Origin: Hyunsoonleella ulvae
GTDB taxonomy: Bacteria > Bacteroidota > Bacteroidia > Flavobacteriales > Flavobacteriaceae
Reading direction: 5' to 3'
Assembly (NCBI RefSeq): GCF_016827605.1
Contig: NZ_JAEPJQ010000001.1
Span: 868,001 to 932,000 of the forward strand
Length of the DNA: 64,000 nt
Shown here: one piece after another, positions 9,169 through 19,445 of the stretch
Position numbering within the stretch: the stretch's first letter is position 1
Layout of the letters: each line of letters begins with the position of its first letter
Position numbers and translations under genes: made by a program
Notes under the pieces: model-generated
Database searches by the model: none
Seen by the model: the letters and a program-made list of their open reading frames with translations, nothing else
What the model was told of the DNA's origin: nothing

Positions 9169-11274
9169 ATGAAGTATGTACTACTATTATTTCTGGTTAT
9201 TCTTATGAATTGTAAAAGTGAGAATCAAGAATCCAAAAATCAACATAAATACACAAATGCCTTAGTACGTGAAAATAGTCCTTACCTATTGCAGCATGCC
9301 CACAATCCTGTAGACTGGTATGCCTGGAATAATGAGACTTTAGAAAAAGCCAAAAGCGAAAATAAATTAATGTTGATTAGTGTAGGGTACTCCTCCTGCC
9401 ATTGGTGCCATGTTATGGAACATGAGAGTTTTGAGGATAGTTTGGTAGCTCAGGTAATGAACAAAAACTTTATAAACATAAAGGTAGATAGGGAAGAAAG
9501 ACCAGATGTAGATCAAATATATATGAATGCTGTTCAGCTGATGAAAGGCAGTGGTGGGTGGCCCTTAAATGTTGTGGCACTACCAGATGGAAGACCTATT
9601 TGGGGAGATACCTATTTACCAAAAGAGCAATGGATAGGTGTTTTAAATCAAATTTCTAAACTTTACAGAGAGGAACCTAATAAGCTCATACAACAAGCAG
9701 AAAATATTAAAAATGGTATCAATTCTATCTCAGTCGTAGCGGTAAATAACGATGCTCCTATTTTTGAAAAAGCATTTATCTCTAATGCCGTTGAAAATTG
9801 GTCCGAGCAATTTGATTATAAGTATGGCGGCACCAATCGTGAACCTAAGTTTATGATGCCAAATAACTACCATTTTCTTTTGCGTTATGCACACCAAACC
9901 AATAATCAACCACTGATGGATTTTGTTAACCTCACATTAAAAAAGATTGCTTTTGGAGGTGTCTACGATCATATTGGAGGTGGCTTTGCTAGATATTCTA
10001 CTGATGGTAAATGGCACGTACCACATTTTGAAAAAATGCTATATGATAATGCGCAATTGGTTAGCTTATATTCAGATGCATATCTAGTCACAGGTAATGG
10101 TTTATACAAAGAAGTTGTTGAAGAAACACTTAACTTTATAGCATCTGAGATGACAACAAGTGAAGGGGCTTTTTATTCCTCTTTTGATGCAGATAGCAAC
10201 ACTCCAGAAGGTAAATTGGAAGAAGGGGCTTTTTATGTTTGGCAAAAAGAAGAACTAAAAGCACTATTAAAAGAAGACTTCAAATTCTTTTCTGATTACT
10301 ACAACATTAATGATTACGGGTTATGGGAAAAAGGCAATTATGTGCTCATTAGAAAAGATGATAATATTGGTTTTTTAAAAAACCATAAAATATCACAAGA
10401 ACAGCTAAACACAAAAAAATCTAGCTGGAAATCCCTACTCTCTGAAAATAGAAGCAAGCGCCCAAAACCTAGAATGGATGATAAAACCTTAACATCTTGG
10501 AATGGTTTAATGCTTAAAGCCTATGTAGATGCATACCGTGTTTTTAAAAATAAAACCTATTTAGAAGCTGCAGTAAAAAATGCCAACTTTATTGTATCAA
10601 AAATACTACGGAAAAATGGCGGATTAAACCATACCTATAAAGAAGGGCAAAGTAAAATTAATGGTTATCTGGATGACTATGCTACAGTAATTGATGCATT
10701 TATCGCCCTCTATGAAGCTACTTTAAATGATAACTGGTTAAAGGTTGCTAACGATTTATCAAAGTATGTTTTTGAGCATTTTTATGAAGAGAAAAGTAAT
10801 CTATTCTATTATACATCTAACCAAGATGCATCTTTAGTTTCCAGAAATATTGAATATCACGACAATGTTATTCCCAGTAGTAATTCCATGATGGCTAAAA
10901 ACTTATTTAAGCTATCGCATTATTTTGACAACACATTATTTGCCTCGTCAGCAATAACAATGCTAAACAATGTAAAACCAGAAATGTTGAAGTACCCCAC
11001 TGCATATTCTAATTGGTTTGATTTAATGTTGAATTATACCAATCCGTTTTATGAAGTTGCCATTGCAGGACAACAAGCCAAAGAAAAGATTTCTGAATTA
11101 AATCAAAACTATATTCCCAACAAACTAATAGCTGGAAGTATTTCTGAAAACAACATGCCTTTACTAAAACATAGGTATACTCCAAATAAGACTCTTATTT
11201 ATGTTTGTGTGAATAAAGCCTGCAAACTACCAGTAGATGAAGTAGATAAAGCCATTAATTTATTAAACAAATGA
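9169..11274 (+). CDS. DUF255 thioredoxin-domain protein (YyaL/SPATA20 family), lipoprotein
   Basis: The 701-residue protein has an N-terminal thioredoxin-like domain followed by a six-hairpin (alpha/alpha)6 glycosidase-like domain, the standard layout of the family. Diagnostic segments are [18 protein letters not shown], the [10 protein letters not shown] motif (Cys77 and Cys80), [29 protein letters not shown] and TSWNGLM. A lipoprotein signal precedes it (lipobox MNC, Cys15), so it is predicted in the periplasm or on the outer membrane; many family members are cytosolic, which makes this export signal noteworthy. The biochemical function of the family is not established. Its stop overlaps the start of the following DUF1304 gene by 4 bp, so the two are co-transcribed. 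Confidence 0.88.
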   Translation: MKYVLLLFLVILMNCKSENQESKNQHKYTNALVRENSPYLLQHAHNPVDWYAWNNETLEKAKSENKLMLISVGYSSCHWCHVMEHESFEDSLVAQVMNKNFINIKVDREERPDVDQIYMNAVQLMKGSGGWPLNVVALPDGRPIWGDTYLPKEQWIGVLNQISKLYREEPNKLIQQAENIKNGINSISVVAVNNDAPIFEKAFISNAVENWSEQFDYKYGGTNREPKFMMPNNYHFLLRYAHQTNNQPLMDFVNLTLKKIAFGGVYDHIGGGFARYSTDGKWHVPHFEKMLYDNAQLVSLYSDAYLVTGNGLYKEVVEETLNFIASEMTTSEGAFYSSFDADSNTPEGKLEEGAFYVWQKEELKALLKEDFKFFSDYYNINDYGLWEKGNYVLIRKDDNIGFLKNHKISQEQLNTKKSSWKSLLSENRSKRPKPRMDDKTLTSWNGLMLKAYVDAYRVFKNKTYLEAAVKNANFIVSKILRKNGGLNHTYKEGQSKINGYLDDYATVIDAFIALYEATLNDNWLKVANDLSKYVFEHFYEEKSNLFYYTSNQDASLVSRNIEYHDNVIPSSNSMMAKNLFKLSHYFDNTLFASSAITMLNNVKPEMLKYPTAYSNWFDLMLNYTNPFYEVAIAGQQAKEKISELNQNYIPNKLIAGSISENNMPLLKHRYTPNKTLIYVCVNKACKLPVDEVDKAINLLNK

Positions 11275-11624
11275 GTACAATAGCAATTATTTTTATCGTC
11301 ATTGTCGCATTAGAACATCTTTACTTTTTAGTGCTAGAAATGTTTTTATGGACAACCCCTAAAGGTATTAAAACCTTTGGTTTAAAATCCAAAAAATTTG
11401 CCGAAGACACCAAAGTATTAGCTGCAAATCAAGGGTTGTATAACGGATTTTTAGCTGCTGGATTGGTTTATTCTTGTATTACTAAAAATAAAGAAATAGC
11501 TGTATTATTCCTAATATGTGTGACCATAGCAGGTATTTATGGGTCTTATTCAACAAAGCAATTAAAGCTATTTTTGGTACAAGCTGTTCCTGCTATAATA
11601 GCTCTTGTTTTTTGTTTTATTTAA
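11271..11624 (+). CDS. DUF1304 family membrane protein
   Basis: This is a 117-residue protein of four hydrophobic helices (about 2-22, 48-68, 70-90 and 97-117) with the family signature [17 protein letters not shown] and the [13 protein letters not shown] stretch in the middle. Function is unknown. It is translationally coupled (ATGA overlap) to the DUF255 gene. Confidence 0.85.
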   Translation: MSTIAIIFIVIVALEHLYFLVLEMFLWTTPKGIKTFGLKSKKFAEDTKVLAANQGLYNGFLAAGLVYSCITKNKEIAVLFLICVTIAGIYGSYSTKQLKLFLVQAVPAIIALVFCFI

Positions 11625-11647
11625 AATTAATTAATCATTTAATCACT

Positions 11648-11670
11648 TAAAAACTAAGCAATAGTTTTTA
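11648..11670 (+). terminator. Possible weak terminator hairpin
   Basis: An AT-rich 8-bp stem (TAAAAACT with AGTTTTTA, 7-nt loop) lies 23 bp after the DUF1304 stop and before mscS. Pairing is weak because it contains only one G-C pair per side. Confidence 0.35.
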
Positions 11671-11700
11671 ATTTAGTAACTACTAAAAACTAAAAAAATT

Positions 11701-12516
11701 ATGGAAAACGTAGACAAATATCTTGATATGGCTCAAGGGTTTATTGTAGAATATGGTATAAAAATTATTGGTGCCATTGTAATCTGGATTATCGGTTCTT
11801 GGATCATTAAAAAAATTAATAGAGGAATTTCTAAGGTAATGACCAAACAAAATTATGATGAGAGCTTACAGAAATTCTTACTTAATTTAATCGGTTGGGC
11901 GTTAAAAATATTATTATTCTTAGCAATTTTGTCTCAGTTAGGTGTTGAAACTACCTCCTTTGCAGCGATTTTAGCAGCTGCAGGTTTGGCAGTTGGTATG
12001 GCACTTCAAGGGTCGTTAGGAAACTTTGCTGGAGGTGTATTAATTATGATTTTCAAACCTTTTAAAATTGGGGATTTAATTGAAGCTCAAGGCGAGCTTG
12101 GGGTTGTAAAAGAAATTGAAATTTTTACCACTAAGCTTACCGGTTTATCCAACAGAGAAATCATTATTCCCAATGGTGCCCTTTCAAATGGAAATATTAT
12201 CAATTATACTACTGAAGGCACGCGTCGTGTGGATTTAGTATTTGGTGTTAGTTATGATGCAGATATAAAACAGACAAAAAATGTTATACTGGATGTTTTA
12301 ACAGCGCACCCTAAAGTTTTAAAAGATCCTGCCCCTGCCGTTACGGTTTTAGAGCTTGCAGATAGTTCTGTGAATTTCGCAACAAGACCTTGGTGTAAAA
12401 CTGAGGATTACTGGGATGTTTATTTTGACGTGACTGAAAATGTTAAAATAGCACTAGATAAAGCAGGCATTGAAATTCCTTACCCACACAGTGTTGAAAT
12501 ACATAAAGATGCTTAA
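11701..12516 (+). CDS. mscS: Small-conductance mechanosensitive channel, MscS family
   Basis: The 271-residue inner-membrane channel protein opens under membrane tension to relieve osmotic downshock. It has three N-terminal membrane segments (about 15-37, 58-80 and 83-115). The third is the pore helix with the Gly/Ala packing pattern FAAILAAAGLAVGMALQGSLGNFAGG, followed by the beta-domain signature FKPFKIGDLIE and the C-terminal mixed domain. Length is close to that of E. coli MscS (286). Its stop codon overlaps the stop of the convergent tsaB gene by 4 bp, leaving no room for an intergenic terminator. Confidence 0.92.
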   Translation: MENVDKYLDMAQGFIVEYGIKIIGAIVIWIIGSWIIKKINRGISKVMTKQNYDESLQKFLLNLIGWALKILLFLAILSQLGVETTSFAAILAAAGLAVGMALQGSLGNFAGGVLIMIFKPFKIGDLIEAQGELGVVKEIEIFTTKLTGLSNREIIIPNGALSNGNIINYTTEGTRRVDLVFGVSYDADIKQTKNVILDVLTAHPKVLKDPAPAVTVLELADSSVNFATRPWCKTEDYWDVYFDVTENVKIALDKAGIEIPYPHSVEIHKDA

Positions 12517-13184
12517 GATTTAGGCTTTATAGCTACAAAATCTTTTAAGTAATAAGGTTCAAAATAAGCGACATCTTCGGTGTCGCTTATTTTGTGTTTA
12601 TCATAAGCCAAAGCTCCCATCTCATTGGCAGATGGCAACTTGTTTTCTATAAAAACAGCGTTTGGATGCCCTATAATTTCTTTAGTTTTCTCCACACCAT
12701 TACCAATAAAATATACGTTTCCTTGGTCTAGGAACTCTCTAAAAGAGCTTTCATCCAAAATTTGGGCTTGGGTGTCTCTTGTTTGATTGTATTTTGCATC
12801 AAAAATAGCAGAATACACCTCCATCCGTCGTGCGTCCAACATAGGTATAATAACACCTTCATCAATAGAAACTTGCTGTGCTAAAACCTCTAATGTAGGT
12901 AAGGAAATTAATGGTTTATCTAGAGCAAAACACAACCCCTTTGCAGCAGAAACACCAATACGCAAACCCGTATAAGAGCCAGGGCCTTTACTAACCGCAA
13001 CAGCATCTATATTAGAACGCTTAACATTAATTTCTTTTAAAACTTCATTGATAAAAACATGCAATTTTTCAGCATGGGAATACCCGTTTCTGGCATCTTC
13101 TTTTAAAGCAATAGTTTCTCCGTTTTTTGATAATGCCACCGAACAGTTAGTAGTAGCTGTTTCTAAGCTAAGTATTATAGACAT
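12513..13184 (-). CDS. tsaB: tRNA threonylcarbamoyladenosine biosynthesis protein TsaB
   Basis: The 223-residue ASKHA-fold protein partners TsaD/TsaE in making t6A37 on ANN-decoding tRNAs. Visible motifs are ILSLETATTNCSVAL at the N terminus, the AVSKGPGSYTGLRIG block at ~64-78 that is typical of TsaB/TsaD, and MLDARRMEVYSA in the middle. TsaB lacks the metal-binding histidines of TsaD, as here. Its start overlaps the stop of the preceding TlpA-like gene (TAATG), making it the last gene of the long minus-strand efflux operon. Confidence 0.92.
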   Translation of the reverse strand: MSIILSLETATTNCSVALSKNGETIALKEDARNGYSHAEKLHVFINEVLKEINVKRSNIDAVAVSKGPGSYTGLRIGVSAAKGLCFALDKPLISLPTLEVLAQQVSIDEGVIIPMLDARRMEVYSAIFDAKYNQTRDTQAQILDESSFREFLDQGNVYFIGNGVEKTKEIIGHPNAVFIENKLPSANEMGALAYDKHKISDTEDVAYFEPYYLKDFVAIKPKS

Positions 13185-13678
13185 TAAGAGCTGTATTTTT
13201 CAATGATATCTTTTATAACTTCTGATGTTAATTCAAAACCTTCCAAATCTGGCCAACCTTCCCAACGTACTATCCCATTAGGATCTATAAGTACACAATG
13301 TGGAATACCTTTTACCTCATACTTTTGCTCTAAACGTTCTTTGGTATCAATAGCACTGTAATATTTCATTACAGGTGTTTTCATTTTTTTTACTTTAGCC
13401 CTAGTTTCATCACTTATGCCAATAACCACTAGATTGTCCTTGAATTTTTCTTGATACTTGTTAAGCTTAGGAATAGCCTTTTTACAAGGTCCACACCAAG
13501 TAGCCCAAAAATCTAAAAGGATAAATTTTCCCTTAGTGTCTGGAGTATCGGTAAGCCATTTCTCTACAACTAATTCGGGTGCTTTTTTATTAAGAAAAGA
13601 TTTTGCCCAAATCTTCTTTTTCTGTGCGCTTACAACAAAACAAGATAGGCACACAAAAACCAATACAATTTTTCTCAT
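13184..13678 (-). CDS. TlpA-like periplasmic thioredoxin
   Basis: The 164-residue protein carries a signal peptide (residues 1-19, VVSAQ) and a TlpA/ResA-type thioredoxin fold with WATWCGPC (Cys62 and Cys65) and the cis-proline loop VKGIPHCVLID. Proteins of this kind reduce periplasmic disulfides, often for cytochrome c maturation. It sits 22 bp behind the TolC gene and overlaps tsaB; the link to efflux is positional only. Confidence 0.85.
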   Translation of the reverse strand: MRKIVLVFVCLSCFVVSAQKKKIWAKSFLNKKAPELVVEKWLTDTPDTKGKFILLDFWATWCGPCKKAIPKLNKYQEKFKDNLVVIGISDETRAKVKKMKTPVMKYYSAIDTKERLEQKYEVKGIPHCVLIDPNGIVRWEGWPDLEGFELTSEVIKDIIEKYSS

Positions 13679-13700
13679 AATTAGAGTTTCATGGGATCTC

Positions 13701-15032
13701 TTAATTAGTAAGAGATTTTCCCATGTAAAAATCTAAAACTTTTGTCTTAAAAACAAAATCATATTTAGCATTAATTAAGGCAGACTCCGCATTAATAAAT
13801 CTTACCCTAGATTGCTCCAACTCAAAAGCATTCATAACACCAATATTATAACGTTCTTGAGCATTTTGGAATGCCAACTCTTGCGACTTTAGAGATTTTT
13901 TGGCTGCGCTGTATGCCTTAAATGCTGCTTGGGCATCTGTAAAAGCACGTTGGATGTTAGATTCTAAATCTAATTTTGCCTGCTCTAGACCTAATTTTGC
14001 CTGTTCCTCTTGAATTCTAGATCTGGCAACTGCTGTTTTATTTTGAAATCTAGAAAATATAGGGATGCCTAAATTCAAAGTAAAGGCATGCGCTTTTTGG
14101 TTATTTAATTGAGAAATAAAATCTGCTTCGGTATCCAGTACGTTGGTAAAAAAAGCATTTGACCCGAAACCATAATTAAACGTTAATGATGGATAATATC
14201 CTGACTTAGAAATTTCTGTGCCTAATTCAGCATTTTCAATTCGTTTTTCAGCTACTTTAATCTCATTTCTATTTTCAAAAGCATGATCTACAATTGGGGA
14301 AACATTATCATATAACAAGGTTTCTGATGGATTATCTATTTCAATAATCTCAACGTCAAACCCGTTAAAAGGCAATTGTAACAATTGCGATAATGTAAGC
14401 AACGCTAAATTATAATTATTCTCAGCAACAGTTAAATTCTGTTCATCTGTACTTAAAGTTGCCTCGGCATCATAAATATTAACCTTTGGCTGCGTACCCG
14501 CATCTACAAGTTCTTTAACCTGTTCTACTTGTTTTTTTGAAAAATTATACTGCGCCCTTGCCGTCTCTAAACGCTCTTTATTGAACAAAACATTAAGGTA
14601 TGAATTTACCACATTTAAAGAGATATCATCTTTAATTCTACTCAATTCCAACTTACTGGTTTCTAAGTTTAATTGTGATTGTTTATACAAATTCGTGAGT
14701 CTAAACCCATTAAATATGGTTTGGTTTGCACTCACACCAATACTTGTACTATTATCGGTTCTATCAACAAACTGTCCTGGAAACAATTCTCTGTTACCAA
14801 TGGATAAGTTATGCCTAATACTTCCTCCCAAGGAAGGTAAAAATTGCCCCTTGGCTTCAATAACATCTTGTTCGTTCAAAAGAATGGAATTTTCGTTTTG
14901 AGATACTGTGATATTATTTTCTAAAGCATGGTTTACACATTCTAGAAGCGTCCATTTTTTTTGTTGAGAACCCCCTATAAACCCAGCTAAGCATAAACTT
15001 AGTAATATCGTATTTTTAATAACCTTACCCAT
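13701..15032 (-). CDS. TolC-family outer-membrane efflux protein
   Basis: The 443-residue protein has a signal peptide (hydrophobic residues 8-22) and two outer-membrane-efflux-protein repeats rich in long alternating helices (ALENNITVSQNENSILLNEQDVIEAKGQF; LDLESNIQRAFTDAQAAFKAY; RYNIGVMNAFELEQSRVRF). It forms the outer-membrane duct of a tripartite exporter. It starts 2 bp after the adaptor gene and is part of the same operon as the two permeases and the ATPase. Confidence 0.9.
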   Translation of the reverse strand: MGKVIKNTILLSLCLAGFIGGSQQKKWTLLECVNHALENNITVSQNENSILLNEQDVIEAKGQFLPSLGGSIRHNLSIGNRELFPGQFVDRTDNSTSIGVSANQTIFNGFRLTNLYKQSQLNLETSKLELSRIKDDISLNVVNSYLNVLFNKERLETARAQYNFSKKQVEQVKELVDAGTQPKVNIYDAEATLSTDEQNLTVAENNYNLALLTLSQLLQLPFNGFDVEIIEIDNPSETLLYDNVSPIVDHAFENRNEIKVAEKRIENAELGTEISKSGYYPSLTFNYGFGSNAFFTNVLDTEADFISQLNNQKAHAFTLNLGIPIFSRFQNKTAVARSRIQEEQAKLGLEQAKLDLESNIQRAFTDAQAAFKAYSAAKKSLKSQELAFQNAQERYNIGVMNAFELEQSRVRFINAESALINAKYDFVFKTKVLDFYMGKSLTN

Positions 15033-15034
15033 CC

Positions 15035-16156
15035 TTAATCGTTGTTTTCTTCTTCTTCCTTATCCTCAGAAGCTTTATTCCAGACTTTAATTTTATCGCC
15101 TTCTTCAACACCATCTAAAATTTCAACATTAATACCATCAGAAATTCCAATTTTCACATTTTTTCGTTTGAATTTTCCGCTTTCATCTTGAATCTCCACA
15201 TACGGCTTATCACTAGATCTTTTGTACTGTAATAACGCCTCTTTTATAGCCAAAACACTATCTTTTCCTTCTAAATCTATTTCTGCATTTGCACTATAAC
15301 CTGCTCTTATATTTGCAATACTGTCTAATGTAACATTTGCTTTAATTGTAAACTGAACTGCTCCATTTTCTTCTATACCCTTAGGTGCAACAAAGGTTAA
15401 TTTAGCGGGGAATTCCTTATCATTAATTGCACCAAGCACTACTTTTATAGCCTTGCCTTCCTCTAGCTTTCCTACCTCGGCTTCATCAACCTTTCCTTCA
15501 AAAAGCATATTACTCATGTCTGCAATAGTAGCAATAGTTGTACCTGCATTAAAGTTGTTACTTTGAATCACTTGATCGCCTTCTCTTACAGGAATTTCTA
15601 AAATGGTTCCAGAAATTTGAGCTATGATATTGGTATTGGCGGCACTACCACCAGATATAGAGCCTCGTTTTATAATTTGATAATCGTTTTGCGCTTGTCT
15701 TAGGTTTTCTAATGCTTGCTTATAACTTAACTCACTATTCTCAAAAGTTTGAATGGAAATAACCCCTTTTTCAAATAACTTTTTATCTCTTTGGAATTGA
15801 GTTGTAGCATTGTCTGCTGATAGTTTTGAGGTAGCGATTCTACTTTTTGCATTAGCCAAACTTTGTTCGTTAGGTACTACCCTTATTTGGGCTATTAAAT
15901 CTCCTTTTTTAACCTTATCTCCCTCTTCTACAATAATCTTATCCACAATTCCTGTAATTTGAGGTTTTAACTCTATCTCTTCCTCTGGGTTTAATTTACC
16001 TGTTGCTACAGCTTGCGAACTAATGGTTGTGTAAAATGGTTCTGCCACATCAAATTCTTCAACATCTTTTGAATTAGCATCCATAAAATACCTTAATACA
16101 AAGACTAAAGCGACGACCGCTAATAGAACTAAAATAATTTTTACTGTTTTATTCAT
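15035..16156 (-). CDS. HlyD/MacA-type periplasmic adaptor (RND/ABC membrane fusion protein)
   Basis: The 373-residue protein has one N-terminal membrane anchor (residues 5-24), a split biotinyl-lipoyl domain (GIVDKIIVEEGDKVKKGDLIAQI, then GTILEIPVREGDQV) around a helical hairpin at about 95-165, then beta-barrel and membrane-proximal domains. It bridges inner-membrane permease and TolC. The C terminus is very acidic. The gene sits 12 bp after the second permease gene, so the complex is probably of the MacAB-TolC kind. Confidence 0.9.
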   Translation of the reverse strand: MNKTVKIILVLLAVVALVFVLRYFMDANSKDVEEFDVAEPFYTTISSQAVATGKLNPEEEIELKPQITGIVDKIIVEEGDKVKKGDLIAQIRVVPNEQSLANAKSRIATSKLSADNATTQFQRDKKLFEKGVISIQTFENSELSYKQALENLRQAQNDYQIIKRGSISGGSAANTNIIAQISGTILEIPVREGDQVIQSNNFNAGTTIATIADMSNMLFEGKVDEAEVGKLEEGKAIKVVLGAINDKEFPAKLTFVAPKGIEENGAVQFTIKANVTLDSIANIRAGYSANAEIDLEGKDSVLAIKEALLQYKRSSDKPYVEIQDESGKFKRKNVKIGISDGINVEILDGVEEGDKIKVWNKASEDKEEEENND

Positions 16157-16168
16157 TTTTTTGATTGT

Positions 16169-17413
16169 TTATTCTTCTCTTAATGCTTCTATAGGTTTCA
16201 CACTATTTGCTTTAAATGCTGGTATTAAACCAATTAACACCCCTAGGACTACTAAAATTACAAGTGCAAAGCCTACTACAGCAATTGAAACTGATGGATT
16301 AACTAAAGTAGCATCTGGCCCTTGACCCACTGTGGCATTTATTAGCATTAATGTTAGCCCTCCAAAGATAATCCCAATAACACTGGCTATTAAGCATAGT
16401 ACTATTGCTTCGAGTATTACTTGACTCATTATTTCCAAAGGAGTAGCCCCTATGGCGCGCCTCAGGCCTATTTCTTTAGTACGTTCCCTTACTGTGATTA
16501 ATAAAATATTACCAATCGCAAATACACCTGCTATTAATGTAGCTATACCCACAAACCATGTTAAAAATTGCATTCCGGTTAAAAACCCTGTAACTTTTCC
16601 AAATTCTTTCCCTGCGTTTGCACTCCCAAAAGCTCTTCGATCATCAGGATGAATATTATGCATATTCTTAAGCAACAGTTTACTATCTTTTTCTACTTGA
16701 ACAATATTAAATTCGGGTTTAGCGGTTATGACCATCCAACCAATTCTTCCTCCTTGATTAAAGATTTGCTGAAAAGTTGTAAATGGTATGTGCATATTAA
16801 TGCGCGGCCCCATATTTATATTAGACACTTTAAATACTCCTACCACCTTAAAGTTTATACTGTTTATTTCTATATATGCTCCAATTGCTTTTTCATCTTT
16901 TTTAAATAGCTGTTTGTATACATCTTCAGAAATAACGGCTACTTTTCTTTTGTTTAGCATGTCGTTTTCGTTGATAAAACGGCCATGGATTATTTTTTTC
17001 TTTTCAACTTCATCTAAAAGCGGATAATCTCCACCTATTTGAAAACTCCCAGATAAGAAACCTCTATTAACTTGGGAACCTCTTTGATTTCTAGGAACTA
17101 CAAATTCTACTCCTGGAATATTCTCTTCTACCCTATATGCATCTGTTAGTTTTAATTGCACTCTTCTTCCTTCTTGAAACCCTTTAAAAGGCTTGCTGGT
17201 ACGCTGCCCCCAAATAAAAACAGTGTTCGTAGCAAAATCGCCAAACAACCTATTAAAGCTATTCTCCATCCCTTTAGCTGAACCCAATAATACTATTAAC
17301 AAAAATATCCCAAAGCCAACACCAAAAATGGTAACAAGTGTACGTAGTTTATTCTTCCGAATACTATCGTACAACTCTTGCCATGTATCGCCATCAAATA
17401 AAAACTTTATCAT
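16169..17413 (-). CDS. MacB-type ABC transporter permease (second of two)
   Basis: The 414-residue protein has the MacB layout: an N-terminal helix at ~22-45 (TLVTIFGVGFGIFLLIVLLGSAKG), a large periplasmic MacB_PCD domain (about 50-280) and a C-terminal FtsX domain with three helices (~285-405). The segment VRERTKEIGLRRAIGATPLEIM is the coupling motif that contacts the ATPase. Unlike MacB proper it has no fused ATPase; that is encoded separately upstream. One base separates it from the paralogous permease gene, which suggests a heterodimer. Confidence 0.88.
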   Translation of the reverse strand: MIKFLFDGDTWQELYDSIRKNKLRTLVTIFGVGFGIFLLIVLLGSAKGMENSFNRLFGDFATNTVFIWGQRTSKPFKGFQEGRRVQLKLTDAYRVEENIPGVEFVVPRNQRGSQVNRGFLSGSFQIGGDYPLLDEVEKKKIIHGRFINENDMLNKRKVAVISEDVYKQLFKKDEKAIGAYIEINSINFKVVGVFKVSNINMGPRINMHIPFTTFQQIFNQGGRIGWMVITAKPEFNIVQVEKDSKLLLKNMHNIHPDDRRAFGSANAGKEFGKVTGFLTGMQFLTWFVGIATLIAGVFAIGNILLITVRERTKEIGLRRAIGATPLEIMSQVILEAIVLCLIASVIGIIFGGLTLMLINATVGQGPDATLVNPSVSIAVVGFALVILVVLGVLIGLIPAFKANSVKPIEALREE

Positions 17414-17414
17414 T

Positions 17415-18644
17415 CTATTCGTTTCTTAATGCTACTATTGGTTTTATTTTTGATGCCTTATTCGCAGGTAAATATCCTGCTAGTGCTCCTGAAATAATTA
17501 GTAAAATTGTTGCTCCTATTACAACTGATGTATCTACTCCTGGATTAGTAATAAAATAATCTTTTAAACCAGGGCCCATAATTTTTAAAACTGCTGCTCC
17601 TATTAATAGCCCAACATAGCCTGCTAAAGATGTTATCAGGATAGATTCCAATAATATTATAGATACAATAGATCTTGGAGAAGCGCCTAAAGCTTTTCTA
17701 ACACCAAGTTCTTTGGTGCGTTCTTTAACAATAAACACCATAATATTACTTATGCCCATGATGCCTGCTATTAAAGTTCCTAGGCCAACAAACAATACTA
17801 TAAAGTTTAACACAAACATCATCTGACTCACGCCTTTGGTACCTTCTGCAAAGTTTCTTACCCTAATAGCCCTTTGGTCATCTCTTGCTACATCAAACTT
17901 CTCTTTTAATTTTAAGGTTAGCGAATTACCAAATGCAATGGCCTGATCGTAACTTAATTTTGGGTTATAGGTAAGATGGATAAAATCTATATAATCGTTA
18001 TTACCATAAACACGTTGTGCCGTTGTAATTGGCGTATAGATAACGTTTTCTTCACTATCTCCTTCGTCATCAGAAAATATTCCTACAACTTTATACGGGA
18101 TTCCGCTTAAGTTAATATACTCTCCAATGGCTTCTTGATTTGCAAATAAATCTTCACTTATGGCCTCGCCTATAACAGCTACTTTAGTTTTATTCTCTAA
18201 ATCGGAATTATTAATATATCGTCCCTTTTCAACAATATTATTCTCAATGTACATGTGCTCTGGATGTACCGCTCTTACTTGATAAGAATTTTTTTCTCCT
18301 TTAAAAGATGCTTCTACATTTCTATTTACTTTAGATGTAATAAACTCAACGTCGTCTCCAAACTCCTTAAGTATATAGTCATAATCCTCATTTTTAAACC
18401 TTATTCTACGTCCAGATTGCAACCCTTTGTGAGCTTTACTGGTTCTACCTGGAAATACAACAATGGAATTTTGTGCATCGGTACCAAATAATTCAATAAA
18501 TGTGTTTTCAAGACCATTGGCAATACCAAAAAGTATGGTAAACAATAAAATAGCAAATGCGATAGTGAAACCTGAAAGCAAACTACGCGTTCTATTCTTA
18601 TTGATACTTTGAAATATTTCCCGCCAAAGGTCTAAATCAAACAT
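17415..18644 (-). CDS. MacB-type ABC transporter permease (first of two)
   Basis: The 409-residue protein is a paralogue of the next gene, with the same order: N-terminal helix (~20-42), MacB_PCD periplasmic domain and C-terminal FtsX domain containing VKERTKELGVRKALGASPRSIV. It overlaps the ATPase gene by 8 bp. Exported substrate is unknown; lipids, peptides or macrolide-like compounds are handled by relatives. Confidence 0.88.
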   Translation of the reverse strand: MFDLDLWREIFQSINKNRTRSLLSGFTIAFAILLFTILFGIANGLENTFIELFGTDAQNSIVVFPGRTSKAHKGLQSGRRIRFKNEDYDYILKEFGDDVEFITSKVNRNVEASFKGEKNSYQVRAVHPEHMYIENNIVEKGRYINNSDLENKTKVAVIGEAISEDLFANQEAIGEYINLSGIPYKVVGIFSDDEGDSEENVIYTPITTAQRVYGNNDYIDFIHLTYNPKLSYDQAIAFGNSLTLKLKEKFDVARDDQRAIRVRNFAEGTKGVSQMMFVLNFIVLFVGLGTLIAGIMGISNIMVFIVKERTKELGVRKALGASPRSIVSIILLESILITSLAGYVGLLIGAAVLKIMGPGLKDYFITNPGVDTSVVIGATILLIISGALAGYLPANKASKIKPIVALRNE

Positions 18645-19338
18645 ACTGATTGGCTCTTACTTGAGTTACTTTTTTATCCTCCATTATAACACCGTCTCGC
18701 AATCTTACAATACGCTTACACATATTTGCAATATCCTCCTCATGGGTTACCATTAAAATGGTTTTCCCTTCATCATTAAGCTGTTGGATAAACTCCATAA
18801 TTTCGTATGACGTTTTGGTATCTAGTGCACCAGTAGGTTCGTCTGCAAGAAGTAACTTGGGATTTGCGGCTAAGGCTCTGGCAATAGCTACGCGTTGTTT
18901 TTGCCCACCAGACAGTTCTTTAGGAAGATGGTGCGCCCAGTCTGCCAAACCCACTTTCTCTAAATGAAACATCCCCAGCTCTTGACGCTTTTTACGTTTT
19001 AAGCCTTGATAATATAATGGCAATGCCACATTCTCTAGTGCATTTTTGTAGTTAATAAGGTTAAAGGACTGAAATATAAACCCTAGAAACTTATTCCTGT
19101 ACACTGCTGCTTTTTTTTCGGTAAGATTATCAATTGGCAAACCATCTAGAATATATTCTCCAGAATCTGCAACATCCAACATTCCTATAATATTTAATAA
19201 GGTAGATTTTCCTGAACCTGAAGATCCCATAATAGCTACCATCTCACCTTCTTCTACAGATAAATCTATACCTTTTAAAACATGTAAACTGGAATCACCT
19301 ATAGCATAGGACTTGTGTAATGCGTTTATTTTTAACAT
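18637..19338 (-). CDS. ABC transporter ATP-binding protein (LolD/MacB class)
   Basis: The 233-residue ATPase has Walker A GSSGSGKST (~38-46), the Q-loop FIFQSFNLI, signature LSGGQKQR, Walker B LLLADEPTGALD and the switch histidine in MVTHE. Size and sequence fit the LolD/FtsE/MacB group that works with FtsX-fold permeases. It heads the minus-strand operon ATPase-permease-permease-adaptor-TolC-TlpA-tsaB, whose genes are 0-22 bp apart or overlap. Confidence 0.92.
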   Translation of the reverse strand: MLKINALHKSYAIGDSSLHVLKGIDLSVEEGEMVAIMGSSGSGKSTLLNIIGMLDVADSGEYILDGLPIDNLTEKKAAVYRNKFLGFIFQSFNLINYKNALENVALPLYYQGLKRKKRQELGMFHLEKVGLADWAHHLPKELSGGQKQRVAIARALAANPKLLLADEPTGALDTKTSYEIMEFIQQLNDEGKTILMVTHEEDIANMCKRIVRLRDGVIMEDKKVTQVRANQYV

Positions 19339-19445
19339 TTTTTGATTGATTGAGAACGTTCAATTAGTCACTTTTAACCAATGCACTTTGCAATAAGACT
19401 AACATTACAAAGAAATGTTACAAAAAATGTGTGAAAAAACTTTTA

